Assembly (NCBI RefSeq): GCF_004298145.1
Contig: NZ_SCRH01000052.1
Location: 1-64,000, forward strand
DNA length: 64,000 nucleotides
Source: Mycobacterium sp.
Lineage (GTDB): Bacteria > Actinomycetota > Actinomycetes > Mycobacteriales > Mycobacteriaceae
Reading direction: 5' to 3'
Shown: positions 46,583-56,344 of the stretch, in pieces
Layout of the letters: every line of letters begins with the position of its first letter
How positions within the stretch are numbered: position 1 is the first letter of the stretch
Translations under genes and position numbers: made by a program
Notes under the pieces: generated by a model
What the model was told of the DNA's origin: nothing
The model's input: the letters and a program-made list of their open reading frames with translations, nothing else
The model's database searches: none

Positions 46583-47662
46583 GTGAGCCCCACACCGCGC
46601 CGACGTGCGACCCTGGCGTCGGTGGCGGACGAGCTCAAGGTTTCGCGCACGACGATCTCGAATGCGTTCAACCGCCCCGATCAGCTCTCCGCCGACCTGC
46701 GCGAACGCGTGCTCGCGACGGCCAAGCGGCTGGGATACGCCGGCCCCGACCCGGTGGCGCGATCGTTGCGGACCCGCAAGGCCGGCGCGGTCGGTCTGGT
46801 GATGGCCGAACCGCTGACCTATTTCTTCAGTGACCCCGCCGCACGGGATTTCGTCACCGGGGTGGCGCAGTCATGCGAGGCGGTGGGGCAGGGGCTGCTG
46901 TTGGTCGCCGTCGGGCCCAGCCGCAGCCTCAAAGAGGGCACGGACGCGGTGCTTTCGGCCGGCGTGGACGGCTTCGTGGTGTATTCGGTGTGCGAGGACG
47001 ATCTCTATCTGCAGGTGGTGTTGCAGCGACGGCTGCCGATCGTGGTGGTCGATCAGCCCAAGGGGCTCGCCGGCGTCTCGCGGGTGGGGATCGACGACCG
47101 CTCGGCGATGCGCGAGCTCGCCGACTACGTGCTCGGCCTGGGGCATCGTGAGATCGGGCTGCTGACCATGCGGCTGGGCCGGGACCGGCGCCAGGGCCTG
47201 GTCGACGCCGACCGGTTGCGCTCGCCCGCCTTCGACGTGCAACGCGAGCGCATCATCGGCGTGTGGGAGGCGATGACGGCCGCCGGCATCGACCCGGATT
47301 CGCTGACCGTGGTGGAAAGCTACGAACACCTGGCCGAGTCGGGTGGCAGGGCCGCCAAGGTCGCGCTGGAAACCAATCCGCGGATCACCGCGCTGATGTG
47401 CACCGCGGACATACTGGCCCTGTCCGCCATGGATTACCTGCGGGCACATGGCATTTACGTGCCGGGCCAGCTGACCGTCACCGGATTCGACGGCGTGCCC
47501 GACGCCATCAACCGCGGCTTGACCACGGTGTCGCAGTCGAGCCTGCAGAAGGGCCGCCGAGCGGGTGAGCTGTTGTTGAAGCCGCCACGGTCGGGTCTGC
47601 CGGTCGTCGAACTTCTGGACACCGCGCTGATTCGGGGCCGCACCGCCGGTCCGCCGGCGTGA
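46583..47662 (+). CDS. LacI-family transcriptional regulator (Rv3575c-like)
   Basis: 359 aa. HTH TLASVADELKVSRTTISNAFNRPDQLS and a hinge, then a periplasmic-binding-protein-like effector domain (VDGFVVYSV, LMCTADILALSAMDYL). GTG start. Ligand unknown. It meets kstR tail to tail six bases apart. Confidence 0.9.
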   Translation: MSPTPRRRATLASVADELKVSRTTISNAFNRPDQLSADLRERVLATAKRLGYAGPDPVARSLRTRKAGAVGLVMAEPLTYFFSDPAARDFVTGVAQSCEAVGQGLLLVAVGPSRSLKEGTDAVLSAGVDGFVVYSVCEDDLYLQVVLQRRLPIVVVDQPKGLAGVSRVGIDDRSAMRELADYVLGLGHREIGLLTMRLGRDRRQGLVDADRLRSPAFDVQRERIIGVWEAMTAAGIDPDSLTVVESYEHLAESGGRAAKVALETNPRITALMCTADILALSAMDYLRAHGIYVPGQLTVTGFDGVPDAINRGLTTVSQSSLQKGRRAGELLLKPPRSGLPVVELLDTALIRGRTAGPPA

Positions 47663-47668
47663 GCCCCG

Positions 47669-48352
47669 CTACTTCGAACCTTGGTCGCCGATCAGCAGCC
47701 GCACGGCCAACTCCAGCCGATTGCTGACATCCGTGGCCGACGCCCGGCGGGTGAGCCAGGCGAGCAGGTTGTTCGTCCAGACGTCTGAAATCACCCGCGC
47801 GACCTGATATTGGTGCTCGGTCGGTTCGCCGTCGGCCATCGCGCGCGCGAACATGCCGTCGATGAGCTTCTCGACCTGGTCGACCTCGCTGGCCGCCGAC
47901 GCGTCGGCGAAGACGTAGGCGCGCGTCATGGCCTCGGTCAGCAGCGGATTGCGTTGCATCGCACGGTTGAGCTTGCCCACCATGAAGTTCAGCCGCTGGA
48001 AGGGCGTGCCCCCGACCATCGCCGTGCGGTCCGTCTTGGCGTCGATGCGGCCGAATTCGCGGCCCAGCGCCGACACCAGCAGGTGCACCTTCGACGGGAA
48101 ATACCGGTACAGCGTCCCCACCGCCACGTCGGCGCGATCGGCCACTGCGCGCATCTGAACCGCCTCGTAGCCGCCCTTGGACGCGATCGCCATGGTGGCG
48201 TCCAGGATGCGCTTGCGGCGTTCCCGCTGCGCCTCCGAGCCGAGTTCGGACTCGGCCAGTACCGCCACGTTTATGACCTCGCGCGGTTGCGAGTCAGAAA
48301 CGCGGCTCGAATTGGCCCTGGAAGTGGCCTTAGCGTTGGCGCTAGCTGGCAT
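47669..48352 (-). CDS. kstR: TetR-family cholesterol catabolism repressor KstR
   Basis: Represses the large cholesterol regulon; derepressed by 3-oxo-4-cholestenoyl-CoA-type ligands. 227 aa from the ATG at 48352; a GTG at 48268 (VAVLAESELGSEAQ) gives 199 aa, the M. tuberculosis length I recall. HTH MRAVADRADVAVGTLYRYFPSK is intact and the ligand domain is highly conserved. Divergent from fadE34 with a shared KstR box. Confidence 0.95.
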   Translation of the reverse strand: MPASANAKATSRANSSRVSDSQPREVINVAVLAESELGSEAQRERRKRILDATMAIASKGGYEAVQMRAVADRADVAVGTLYRYFPSKVHLLVSALGREFGRIDAKTDRTAMVGGTPFQRLNFMVGKLNRAMQRNPLLTEAMTRAYVFADASAASEVDQVEKLIDGMFARAMADGEPTEHQYQVARVISDVWTNNLLAWLTRRASATDVSNRLELAVRLLIGDQGSK

Positions 48353-48639
48353 GTGACGGTTTGCTCCTGTTCCGGGCGGTTCGTTTGCAAACGATACGCA
48401 TTCTGCGAGTGAATTTCCCACCTCCGTACCGCCGGGGACAAGCGCATGTGCTGCTGCAATGGCGTTCGACTTGACGCTCGATCACTGGCACTATTAGAAC
48501 ACGTTCTAGTCTCCGGTGAGCGGGTTGCGCGCCAACTCCGGTGGAGATGTCCCCGCTTGCGGAAAGATCGGACAATCAGGACACGGGTGCCAGCCGGCCC
48601 CCTTGTCACGTCGAGTCAAGGACGCGGAGGTCCTCTCAG
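48353..48639. promoter_or_regulatory. kstR-fadE34 divergent control region
   Basis: 287 bp without a gene. TTGACG (48471-48476) is a plausible -35 for fadE34, and the KstR box at 48495 covers the matching -10 position, so bound KstR would block polymerase. GGAGG at 48626-48630 serves fadE34. Confidence 0.6.
48495..48508. promoter_or_regulatory. KstR operator
   Basis: TAGAACACGTTCTA is a perfect match to the KstR motif TnnAACnnGTTnnA, located between divergent kstR and fadE34. Confidence 0.92.
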
Positions 48640-50796
48640 GTGGTAGCGACCGTCACCGACGAGCAGTTTGCCGCGCGCGCCCTGGTGCGCGACTGGGCCC
48701 GCAATGCGGCGTCGGGCCCGGGCGGGACCGCGGCGATCCGCGGCGTTGAACAGGGTGAGCCCGACGCCTGGCGGCCGGTATTCTCCCGGCTGGCCCAACT
48801 GGGGATCTTCGGTGTCGCGATCCCGGAGGAGGCCGGCGGGGCGGGCGGCAGCATCGAAGACCTGTGCGCGATGGTCGAGGAGGCGGCCAGAGCGCTGATC
48901 CCCGGGCCGGTCGCGACCACCGCGCTCGCGACGCTCGTCGTCACCGACCCCGAACTGTTGCACGCTCTGGCGGCCGGGGAGCGCTTCGCCGGGCTGGCGC
49001 TGGAAGGCGACGTGCGGTTCGACGCCGCAACGTCGAAGGCCTCGGGCACCCTGCCGCTGGCGCTGGGCGCCTCGAACACGGTGCGCGGTGGCGTGCTGTT
49101 GCTGCCCGCCGACGGGAAATGGCTGCTGATCGACACCGGCAGCGAGGGCGTGCGGGTCGAACCGCTGCGGGCCACCGACTTCTCCCGGCCGTTGGCTCGG
49201 GTGGTGTTGACCTCGGCCCCGGCCACGGTGGTGCCGGAGAACGGGGAACGCGTCGAGGAGCTGGCCGCGACGGTGCTGGCGGCCGAGGCGGCCGGCATCA
49301 CCCGGTGGGCGCTGGAAACCGCCGTCGACTACGCCAAGGTGCGCGAGCAGTTCGGCAAGCCGATCGGCAGCTTCCAGGCCATCAAGCACCTGTGCGCGGA
49401 GATGCTCTGCCGCGCCGAGCAGGCCGAGGTCGCCGCCGCCGACGCCGCGCGCGCCGCGGCCGAGGACGACCGATCCCAGTTCTCCATCGCGGCGGCTCTG
49501 GCCGCGAGCACCTGCATCGCCACCGTGAAGGCCAACGTCAAGGACTGCATCCAGGTGCTCGGCGGCATCGGCTGCACCTGGGAGCACGACGCGCACCTGT
49601 ATCTGCGCCGGGCGCATGCCATCGGCCGGTTCCTCGGCGGCGCCGAGCGCTGGCTGCGGCGGCTCACGGCGCTTACGCAGGACGGCGTGCGCCGGCGCCT
49701 GAGCTTGGATCTTTCTGACCTCACCGATGTCGAAGACCAGCGGGCCGAGATCGCCGCGGCCGTCGCCGAGATCGCCGCGCTGCCCGCCGAAAAGCGACAG
49801 GTTGGTTTGGCCGAGGCGGGTCTGCAGGCGCCGCACTGGCCGAAGCCGTACGGGCGCGCCGCGTCCCCGGCCGAGCAGCTGCTAATCGATCAGGAGCTGG
49901 CCGCCGCCGGTGTCGAACGGCCGGACCTGGTGATCGGCTGGTGGGCGGTGCCGACCATCCTCGAGCACGGCACACCGGAACAGGTGGAGCGCTTCGTGCC
50001 GGGCACCACGCGCGGTGAATTCCTTTGGTGCCAGCTGTTTTCCGAGCCCGGCGCGGGCTCGGACCTGGCGTCACTGCGCACAAAGGCGGTACGTGGTGAC
50101 GGCGGGTGGTTGCTCACCGGGCAGAAGGTCTGGACGTCGGCGGCGCACAAGGCGAAATGGGGTGTGTGTTTGGCCCGCACCGATCCGGACGCGCCGAAAC
50201 ACAAAGGCATCACCTATTTTTTGGTGGAAATGAGCTCACCGGGCATCGAAATCCGGCCGCTGCGTGAGATCACCGGTGACTCGCTGTTCAACGAGGTGTT
50301 CCTTGACAACGTGTTCGTGCCCGACGAAATGGTGGTCGGCGAGGTCAACGACGGGTGGCGGCTGGCCCGCACCACGCTGGCCAACGAGCGGGTCGCGATG
50401 GCCAACGGCACGGCGCTGGGCAATCCGATGGAGGAGCTGCTGGGGATGCTGGCCGAGCTCGATCTCGACAGCGCACAGCAAGACCGGCTGGGCCGGTTGA
50501 TCGTCACCGCGCAGACCGGCGCGCTGCTGGACCAGCGGATCGCCCAGCTCGCCGTGGGCGGCCAGGACCCCGGGGCGCAGTCCAGCGTGCGCAAGCTGAT
50601 CGGGGTCCGCTACCGGCAGGCGCTGGCCGAATACACGATGGACGTCGCGCCGGGCGGCGGTCTGGTTGACCGGCGGGCCGACGACGACCGGGCGGTCTTC
50701 GACTTCCTCAACACCCGCTGCCTCACGATTGCCGGCGGCACCGAGCAGATCCTGCTGACGGTGGCGGCCGAGCGCCTGCTCGGCCTGCCCCGTTAG
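48640..50796 (+). CDS. fadE34: fused two-domain acyl-CoA dehydrogenase FadE34 (ChsE3)
   Basis: 718 aa, two acyl-CoA dehydrogenase halves in one chain (about 1-370 and 375-718), doing in one polypeptide what most steroid-CoA dehydrogenases do as alpha2beta2 pairs. The C-terminal half has FAD/substrate motifs CQLFSEPGAGSDLASLRTKA and GQKVWTS and ends AGGTEQILLTVAAERLLGLPR. Acts on steroid side-chain CoA thioesters. The GTG at 48640 follows GGAGG and gives the conserved VVATVTDEQ start. Confidence 0.93.
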   Translation: MVATVTDEQFAARALVRDWARNAASGPGGTAAIRGVEQGEPDAWRPVFSRLAQLGIFGVAIPEEAGGAGGSIEDLCAMVEEAARALIPGPVATTALATLVVTDPELLHALAAGERFAGLALEGDVRFDAATSKASGTLPLALGASNTVRGGVLLLPADGKWLLIDTGSEGVRVEPLRATDFSRPLARVVLTSAPATVVPENGERVEELAATVLAAEAAGITRWALETAVDYAKVREQFGKPIGSFQAIKHLCAEMLCRAEQAEVAAADAARAAAEDDRSQFSIAAALAASTCIATVKANVKDCIQVLGGIGCTWEHDAHLYLRRAHAIGRFLGGAERWLRRLTALTQDGVRRRLSLDLSDLTDVEDQRAEIAAAVAEIAALPAEKRQVGLAEAGLQAPHWPKPYGRAASPAEQLLIDQELAAAGVERPDLVIGWWAVPTILEHGTPEQVERFVPGTTRGEFLWCQLFSEPGAGSDLASLRTKAVRGDGGWLLTGQKVWTSAAHKAKWGVCLARTDPDAPKHKGITYFLVEMSSPGIEIRPLREITGDSLFNEVFLDNVFVPDEMVVGEVNDGWRLARTTLANERVAMANGTALGNPMEELLGMLAELDLDSAQQDRLGRLIVTAQTGALLDQRIAQLAVGGQDPGAQSSVRKLIGVRYRQALAEYTMDVAPGGGLVDRRADDDRAVFDFLNTRCLTIAGGTEQILLTVAAERLLGLPR

Positions 50797-50856
50797 GGAA
50801 AGGCCGGCACGGCAGACGCTTTCGCGTCATGGCCGCTGATGGCTCGTGAGGAGTGC

Positions 50857-51390
50857 TCAGGAGAACGTGGTCTGCGCGCAGGTGCTGGGGGACGTGATGT
50901 TGACCCCGGGATAGACCACCTGGATGTGGGTGCAGACGATGACGTTGTTGTCGGTCTTGGGTTGGCCCGTCTGCCAATCGGTGGAGTCGATGCGCCCCGT
51001 CGTCTGGTACTTGTCCGGGGGGCCCTCCCCGAAGTAGACGGTGGTGATCTCGTCGGAACCCATCGACTTCATCACCCGCTCGTTCTGCCCGTTGGCGTGT
51101 GCGTCGAGGTAGGCCAGCCGGTTCGACGACCGGATCTCGGTGGTCTGGCGGGCCCACAGGCCGGGCGGGAAGCCGGCCGCTCCGTCGGGCGTGAGCATGT
51201 CCGCTCCGGCGGTGAAGTCGCAGTGGCCGTCGGCTTTGAAGCAGTTGAGGATCACGCGCGTCTCGAGCTGGTTGGGCCCGTCCAGCGGGAACAGCGTGGT
51301 GGCGGTGTTGCTCGCCGCCGCGCACACCCCGGCGGGCAGAAACACCGGCAGTGCTGCGGCGACTGCGAATCCCCATACCAGCCGCATCAT
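50857..51390 (-). CDS. small secreted protein (Rv3572-like)
   Basis: 177 aa with a cleavable signal peptide (MRLVWGFAVAAALPVFLPAGVCAAAS). The mature part has paired Cys (ILNCFKADGHC and VCTHI...STCAQ) suggesting disulfides. Function unknown; sits between fadE34 and kshB in M. tuberculosis as well. Confidence 0.82.
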   Translation of the reverse strand: MMRLVWGFAVAAALPVFLPAGVCAAASNTATTLFPLDGPNQLETRVILNCFKADGHCDFTAGADMLTPDGAAGFPPGLWARQTTEIRSSNRLAYLDAHANGQNERVMKSMGSDEITTVYFGEGPPDKYQTTGRIDSTDWQTGQPKTDNNVIVCTHIQVVYPGVNITSPSTCAQTTFS

Positions 51391-51442
51391 CGATGCTCCC
51401 CTTCCCGCTTTGCTGACCCCAACGGGTGAACTTAACCCGCGA

Positions 51443-52537
51443 CTACTCGTCGTAGGTGACTTCTACCGAATCAGATTCCGGGTGAGATTGACAGGCCAAA
51501 ATCAGTCCCTCGTCGAGATCCTGCTGCTCGAGCACGTCGTTGACCTCCATGTTCACCTTGCCCTTGCGCAGGGTGCAGGCACACGCGCCGCAGTGACCCT
51601 CGCGGCAGGAGAACGGTGCGTCGAGGCCCTTGGCCAGCAGCACGTCGAGCAATTTGGCGTTGCGCGGCCACGACACGGTGTGGGTTTCACCGTCGAGTTC
51701 GACCACCGCGGTGGCCGGCGGCTGGTCGCCCTGGGGGGTGTCCTCGATCTTCACCGCCGCGAACGGGTCCGATTCCAGCGACTTGAAGACCTCGATATGT
51801 ATTTGCGGCGCAGGAACTTTCAGCGTTTCCAGGGCTTCTTTGGCCGAGTTCATGAATGCGCCCGGGCCGCAGATGTAGACGGGACGATCGGTGTAGGGGG
51901 CCGCCAGCTTGGCCAGCGCGGTGACGCTCGGCAATCCCTGCAGCGATTCCAGCCAGTGCAGGACCGTGAGCCGGTCGGGATATTTGGCGGACAGTTCGCG
52001 CAGCGCGTCGGCGAAGATCACCGAATCCTCGTCGCGGTTGGCGTAGATCAGCGTCACCTGTCCGCTGCCGTCGGCCAGCGCCGATTTGCAGATCGACATG
52101 ATCGGGGTGATGCCGCTGCCCGCGGCCATCAGCAGGAAGTCATCGCCCAGCGTTTTCGGCACGAAGTTGCCGGACGGGGCCAGCACGTGGATCCGCATGC
52201 CCGCGCGAGCGTTGTCGCACAGCCAGTTGGAGGCGTATCCGTCCGCGGTTCGTTTGACCGTGACGGCCAGGGCGTCGTCGGTGAACGGCGAGCTGCACAA
52301 CGAGTAGCAGCGCGCCACCGACCCGGTGCGCTCGCTGGGAACGCGCAGCGTCAGGAACTGGCCCGGCGCGTACCGCAGCCGCGCGGGCGGGATGTCGGGG
52401 TCCCCTTCGTCGGCGGGCACCGCGAACACCAGCGACCGCGCATCCTCGGTCTCGGCGATGACCTCGGCGATCTGCAGTTCAAGGACGTGGTCACCGAGTG
52501 GCTCGTCGGGTGTTTGGTCCGGATCAGCCTCGGTCAA
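51443..52537 (-). CDS. kshB: 3-ketosteroid-9-alpha-hydroxylase reductase subunit KshB
   Basis: Flavoprotein that passes electrons from NADH to the Rieske oxygenase KshA, which opens ring B with KstD. 364 aa: FAD domain (RCYSLCSSP), NAD domain (GSGITPIMSICKS) and C-terminal plant-type 2Fe-2S domain with CREGHCGACAC and CQS cysteines. TTG start at 52537 preferred (AGGAAGGGA upstream, conserved LTEADPDQ/EPLGDHV start). Controlled by KstR boxes just upstream. Confidence 0.94.
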   Translation of the reverse strand: MTEADPDQTPDEPLGDHVLELQIAEVIAETEDARSLVFAVPADEGDPDIPPARLRYAPGQFLTLRVPSERTGSVARCYSLCSSPFTDDALAVTVKRTADGYASNWLCDNARAGMRIHVLAPSGNFVPKTLGDDFLLMAAGSGITPIMSICKSALADGSGQVTLIYANRDEDSVIFADALRELSAKYPDRLTVLHWLESLQGLPSVTALAKLAAPYTDRPVYICGPGAFMNSAKEALETLKVPAPQIHIEVFKSLESDPFAAVKIEDTPQGDQPPATAVVELDGETHTVSWPRNAKLLDVLLAKGLDAPFSCREGHCGACACTLRKGKVNMEVNDVLEQQDLDEGLILACQSHPESDSVEVTYDE

Positions 52538-52563
52538 GGCCCGTCCCTTCCTTTCGTGGTAAC

Positions 52564-52577
52564 TAGAACATGTTACA
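52564..52577. promoter_or_regulatory. KstR operator near kshB
   Basis: TAGAACATGTTACA fits TnnAACnnGTTnnA exactly. It lies 27 bp before the kshB start. Confidence 0.88.
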
Positions 52578-52631
52578 GAAAAGTGGATTCGTATCGCTAC
52601 CAGCCGCAGGAATACCCTGCTCGACACAAAT

Positions 52632-52645
52632 CGGAACGTGTTCTA
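52632..52645. promoter_or_regulatory. KstR operator near hsaA
   Basis: CGGAACGTGTTCTA keeps the AACnnGTT core and the terminal A of the motif, first base C instead of T. It lies 51 bp before hsaA, so the divergent kshB and hsaA promoters have a KstR site each. Confidence 0.85.
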
Positions 52646-52695
52646 GTCTCTGGTGTAAGTCCGCTGTGTAAGTCTGGCCCAGGAGGCAAACTTAA

Positions 52696-53880
52696 GTGAC
52701 GTCCATTCAACAGCGTGATGCGCAGTCGATTTTGACTGGCATCGATGATCTGCTTCCGCGGATCCGGGAACGCGCGCAGGCGACGGAGGATCTGCGGCGG
52801 CTGCCCGACGAGACCGTTCAGGATCTGCAGGACGTGGGCTTCTTCACCCTGTTGCAGCCCGAGCAGTGGGGTGGATTGCAGTGCGATCCGACGCTGTTCT
52901 ACGAGGCGGTCCGGCGGCTGGCCAGCGCGTGTGGGTCCACCGGCTGGGTCAGCTCCATCATCGGCGTGCACAACTGGCATCTGGCCCTGTTCGACCAGCG
53001 GGCCCAGGAGGAGGTCTGGGGCGAGGACCCCAAGACCCGGGTTTCCTCGTCGTACGCCCCGATGGGCGCGGGCGTGGTGACCGATGGCGGTTACCTGGTC
53101 AACGGCGCGTGGAACTGGTCCTCGGGCTGTGACCACGCGACATGGGCTTTCCTCGGTGGCCCGGTGATCAAGGACGGCCGCCCGGTCGACTTCGGCAGTT
53201 TCTTGATCCCGCGCAGCGAGTACCGCATCGACGACGTCTGGCACGTCGTCGGCCTGCGCGGCACCGGCAGCAACACAATCGTCGTCAAGGATGTCTTCGT
53301 GCCGCGGCATCGGTTCCTGTCCTACAAGGCGATGAACGACGGCACCGCCGGTGGGTACCAGACCAACACCGCCCCGGTCTATAAAATGCCTTGGGGCACA
53401 ATGCATCCCACGACCATCTCGGCGCCGATCGTCGGCATGGCCTACGGTGCGTACGACGCGCACGTCGAGCATCAGGGTAAGCGGGTGCGTGCGGCGTTCG
53501 CCGGCGAGAAGGCCAAGGACGACCCGTTCGCCAAGGTCCGCATCGCCGAAGCGGCCAGCGACATCGACGCCGCGTGGCGCCAGTTGAGCGGCAACGTCGC
53601 CGACGAGTACGCGCTGCTGTCGGCCGGCAAGGAGATCCCGTTCGACCTGCGCGCCCGCGCCCGCCGCGACCAGGTGCGCGCCACCGGTCGGGCTATCGCT
53701 TCCATCGACCGCCTGTTCGAGGCTTCCGGCGCCACCGCCCTGGCCAATGACCAACCGGTGCAACGGTTCTGGCGCGACGCGCATGCCGGCCGGGTGCACG
53801 CGGCCAACGATCCCGAGCGGGCCTACCAGATCTTCGGGAACAACGAGTTCGGGTTGCCGCCCGGCGACACGATGGTCTAA
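52696..53880 (+). CDS. hsaA: 3-HSA hydroxylase, oxygenase subunit HsaA
   Basis: Flavin-dependent hydroxylase turning 3-HSA to the catechol 3,4-DHSA. 394 aa, acyl-CoA dehydrogenase-like fold of the HpaB/HsaA group, same length as M. tuberculosis HsaA. AGGAGG (52681-52686) nine bases before the GTG start. Needs reduced FMN from HsaB, encoded three genes downstream in the same unit. Confidence 0.96.
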   Translation: MTSIQQRDAQSILTGIDDLLPRIRERAQATEDLRRLPDETVQDLQDVGFFTLLQPEQWGGLQCDPTLFYEAVRRLASACGSTGWVSSIIGVHNWHLALFDQRAQEEVWGEDPKTRVSSSYAPMGAGVVTDGGYLVNGAWNWSSGCDHATWAFLGGPVIKDGRPVDFGSFLIPRSEYRIDDVWHVVGLRGTGSNTIVVKDVFVPRHRFLSYKAMNDGTAGGYQTNTAPVYKMPWGTMHPTTISAPIVGMAYGAYDAHVEHQGKRVRAAFAGEKAKDDPFAKVRIAEAASDIDAAWRQLSGNVADEYALLSAGKEIPFDLRARARRDQVRATGRAIASIDRLFEASGATALANDQPVQRFWRDAHAGRVHAANDPERAYQIFGNNEFGLPPGDTMV

Positions 53881-53958
53881 CCCGTGCCCGCCGACGACGA
53901 TGATTGGGGTAGCGATGAGGTGGGGGCACCGCCCGCTTGCGGGGGAGAGCGGCGCTAA

Positions 53959-54834
53959 GTGACCGCCACAACGGGGGAGCTGACGTTCGAGTCGACCTCG
54001 CGCTTCGTCGAGGTCGACGTCGACGGACCGCTGAAGTTGCACTACCACGAGGCGGGGATCGGCAACGATCAGACGATCGTGCTGCTGCACGGCGGCGGTC
54101 CGGGAGCGGCGAGCTGGACGAACTGGTCGCGAAACATTCCCGTGCTCGCCGAGCGGTTTCACGTGCTGGCCGTGGACCAGCCCGGATACGGCCACTCCGA
54201 CAAACGCGCCGAACACGGGCAGTTCAACCACTACGCGGCCAGGGCGCTCAAGGGGCTCTTCGACCAGCTGGGGCTGGGGCGAGTCCCGTTGGTGGGCAAT
54301 TCATTAGGTGGGGGCACTGCGGTGCGGTTCGCCCTGGACCACCCCGACCGGGCCGGGCGCCTGGTGTTGATGGGGCCCGGCGGGCTGAGCATCAACCTGT
54401 TCGCGCCGGATCCCACCGAGGGCGTCAAGCGGCTGGGGAAGTTCTCCGCCGAGCCCACCCGGGAAAACCTCGAGGCGTTTCTGCGGGTGATGGTCTACAA
54501 CCAGAAACTGATCACCGACGACTTGATCGATGAGCGGTTCGCGTTGGCCAGCACGCCGGAATCGCTGACGGCGACCCGGGCGATGGGAATGTCGTTCGCG
54601 GGCGCCGATTTCGAACTCGGCATGATGTGGCGCGAGGTGCACCGGCTGCGCCAGCCCGTGCTGCTGATCTGGGGCCGCGAGGACCGGGTCAATCCACTGG
54701 ACGGGGCGCTGGTCGCGCTCAAGACCATTGCGCGTGCGCAGCTGCATGTTTTCGGGCAATGTGGGCACTGGGCGCAGGTGGAGAAGTTCGACGAGTTCAA
54801 CAAGCTCACCATCGATTTCCTGGGAGGTGCGTGA
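53959..54834 (+). CDS. hsaD: meta-cleavage product hydrolase HsaD
   Basis: C-C bond hydrolase cutting 4,9-DSHA to HIP and a C5 acid. 291 aa alpha/beta hydrolase. Nucleophile Ser115 (VGNSLGGG), Asp in GREDRVNP and His in GQCGHWAQ form the triad. GTG start; TGATG overlap with hsaC. 78 nt after hsaA. Confidence 0.96.
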   Translation: MTATTGELTFESTSRFVEVDVDGPLKLHYHEAGIGNDQTIVLLHGGGPGAASWTNWSRNIPVLAERFHVLAVDQPGYGHSDKRAEHGQFNHYAARALKGLFDQLGLGRVPLVGNSLGGGTAVRFALDHPDRAGRLVLMGPGGLSINLFAPDPTEGVKRLGKFSAEPTRENLEAFLRVMVYNQKLITDDLIDERFALASTPESLTATRAMGMSFAGADFELGMMWREVHRLRQPVLLIWGREDRVNPLDGALVALKTIARAQLHVFGQCGHWAQVEKFDEFNKLTIDFLGGA

Positions 54835-55748
54835 TGAGCATCCGTTCGTTGGGGTATCTGCGCATCGAGGCCACCGACATGGCGGCCTGGCGTGAGTACG
54901 GCCTGAAGGTTCTCGGCATGGTCGAGGGCTCACCTGGCTCACAAGGCAATACCGAGGGCGCGCTGTATCTGCGGATGGACGATTTCCCGGCCCGGCTGGT
55001 GATCGTGCCCGGTGAGCGCGACCATCTCATGGAGGCCGGCTGGGAGTGCGCGAACGCCGCAGGCCTGCAAGAGATCCGGGACAGGCTCGACGTGGAGGGC
55101 GTCCCCTACAAGGAAGCCACCGCCGCGCAACTGGCGGATCGCCGGGTCGTCGAGATGATCCGGTTCTCCGACCCGTCGGGCAACTGCCTGGAGGTCTTCC
55201 ACGGCGTCGCCCTGGAACACCGCCGGGTGGTCAGCCCCTACGGGCACAAGTTCGTCACCGCTGAGCAGGGCCTGGGGCACGTGGTGTTGTCCACCCGCGA
55301 CGACGACGAGGCGCTGCACTTCTACCGCGACGTGCTCGGCTTCAAGCTGCGCGACTCGATGCGGATGCCGCCGCAGGTGGTGGGCCGGCCCGCCGACGGG
55401 GCCCCCGCCTGGTTGCGCTTCTTCGGCTGCAACCCGCGCCACCACAGCCTGGCCTTCCTGCCGCTGCCGACGCCCAGCGGCATCGTGCACCTGATGATGG
55501 AGGTCGAGAACGCCGACGACGTGGGGCTGTGCCTGGACCGGGCGCTGCGACGCAAGGTGCCCATGTCGGCCACCCTGGGCCGCCACGTCAACGACCTGAT
55601 GCTGTCGTTCTACATGAAGACACCCGGCGGGTTCGATATCGAATTCGGTTGCGAGGGAAGGCAAGTCGAAGACAACGGCTGGGTGGCCCGGGAAAGCACC
55701 GCCGTCAGCCTGTGGGGCCACGACTTCACGGTCGGCATGCGCGGCTGA
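54834..55748 (+). CDS. hsaC: extradiol dioxygenase HsaC
   Basis: Iron(II) dioxygenase that opens the catechol ring of 3,4-DHSA. 304 aa, two vicinal-oxygen-chelate domains. Iron ligands His149 (GLGHVVLS), His219 (VHLMMEV) and Glu270 (FDIEFG). A few residues longer at the C-terminus than the M. tuberculosis protein. Confidence 0.96.
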   Translation: MSIRSLGYLRIEATDMAAWREYGLKVLGMVEGSPGSQGNTEGALYLRMDDFPARLVIVPGERDHLMEAGWECANAAGLQEIRDRLDVEGVPYKEATAAQLADRRVVEMIRFSDPSGNCLEVFHGVALEHRRVVSPYGHKFVTAEQGLGHVVLSTRDDDEALHFYRDVLGFKLRDSMRMPPQVVGRPADGAPAWLRFFGCNPRHHSLAFLPLPTPSGIVHLMMEVENADDVGLCLDRALRRKVPMSATLGRHVNDLMLSFYMKTPGGFDIEFGCEGRQVEDNGWVARESTAVSLWGHDFTVGMRG

Positions 55749-55750
55749 CC

Positions 55751-56314
55751 ATGTCGGCGCCCCTCGATCCGCTGACCTTCCGGCAGGTGCTGGGCCAGTT
55801 CTGCACCGGCATCACCATCATCACCACCGTGCACGACGAGGCCCCCGTCGGCTTCGCCTGCCAGTCCTTTGCGGCGCTGTCGCTGGACCCGCCGCTGGTG
55901 CTGTTCTGCCCCACCAAGGTGTCGCGGTCCTGGAAGGCGATCGAGGCCACCGGCCGGTTCTGCGTCAACATGCTGACCGAGAACCAGAAGCACGTCTCGG
56001 CCCGCTTCGGCTCCAAGGAGCCCGATAAGTTCGCCGGCATCGACTGGCACCCTTCCGATCTCGGTTCACCGATCATCGACGGGTCGCTCGCCTACATCGA
56101 CTGCACGGTGGCCTCCACGCACGACGGGGGCGATCACTTCGTGGTGTTCGGTGCGGTGCAATCGCTTTCGGAGGCGCCCAAGATCAAGCCGCGGCCGCTG
56201 CTGTTCTATCGCGGTGAGTACACCGGCATCGAGCCGGACAAGACGACGCCGGCGCAGTGGCGCGACGACCTGGAAGCATTCCTCACCACCACCACCCAAG
56301 ACACCTGGCTGTAG
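55751..56314 (+). CDS. hsaB: flavin reductase HsaB
   Basis: NAD(P)H:FMN reductase supplying HsaA. 187 aa flavin-reductase fold (FCTGITIITTVHDEAPVGFACQSFAALSLDPPLVLFCPTK). Directly follows hsaC by two bases; ends the hsaADCB unit before the palindromic repeat. Confidence 0.95.
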   Translation: MSAPLDPLTFRQVLGQFCTGITIITTVHDEAPVGFACQSFAALSLDPPLVLFCPTKVSRSWKAIEATGRFCVNMLTENQKHVSARFGSKEPDKFAGIDWHPSDLGSPIIDGSLAYIDCTVASTHDGGDHFVVFGAVQSLSEAPKIKPRPLLFYRGEYTGIEPDKTTPAQWRDDLEAFLTTTTQDTWL

Positions 56315-56344
56315 CGGCGTCCCGCCGCTTCTCGGTTCGCGAGC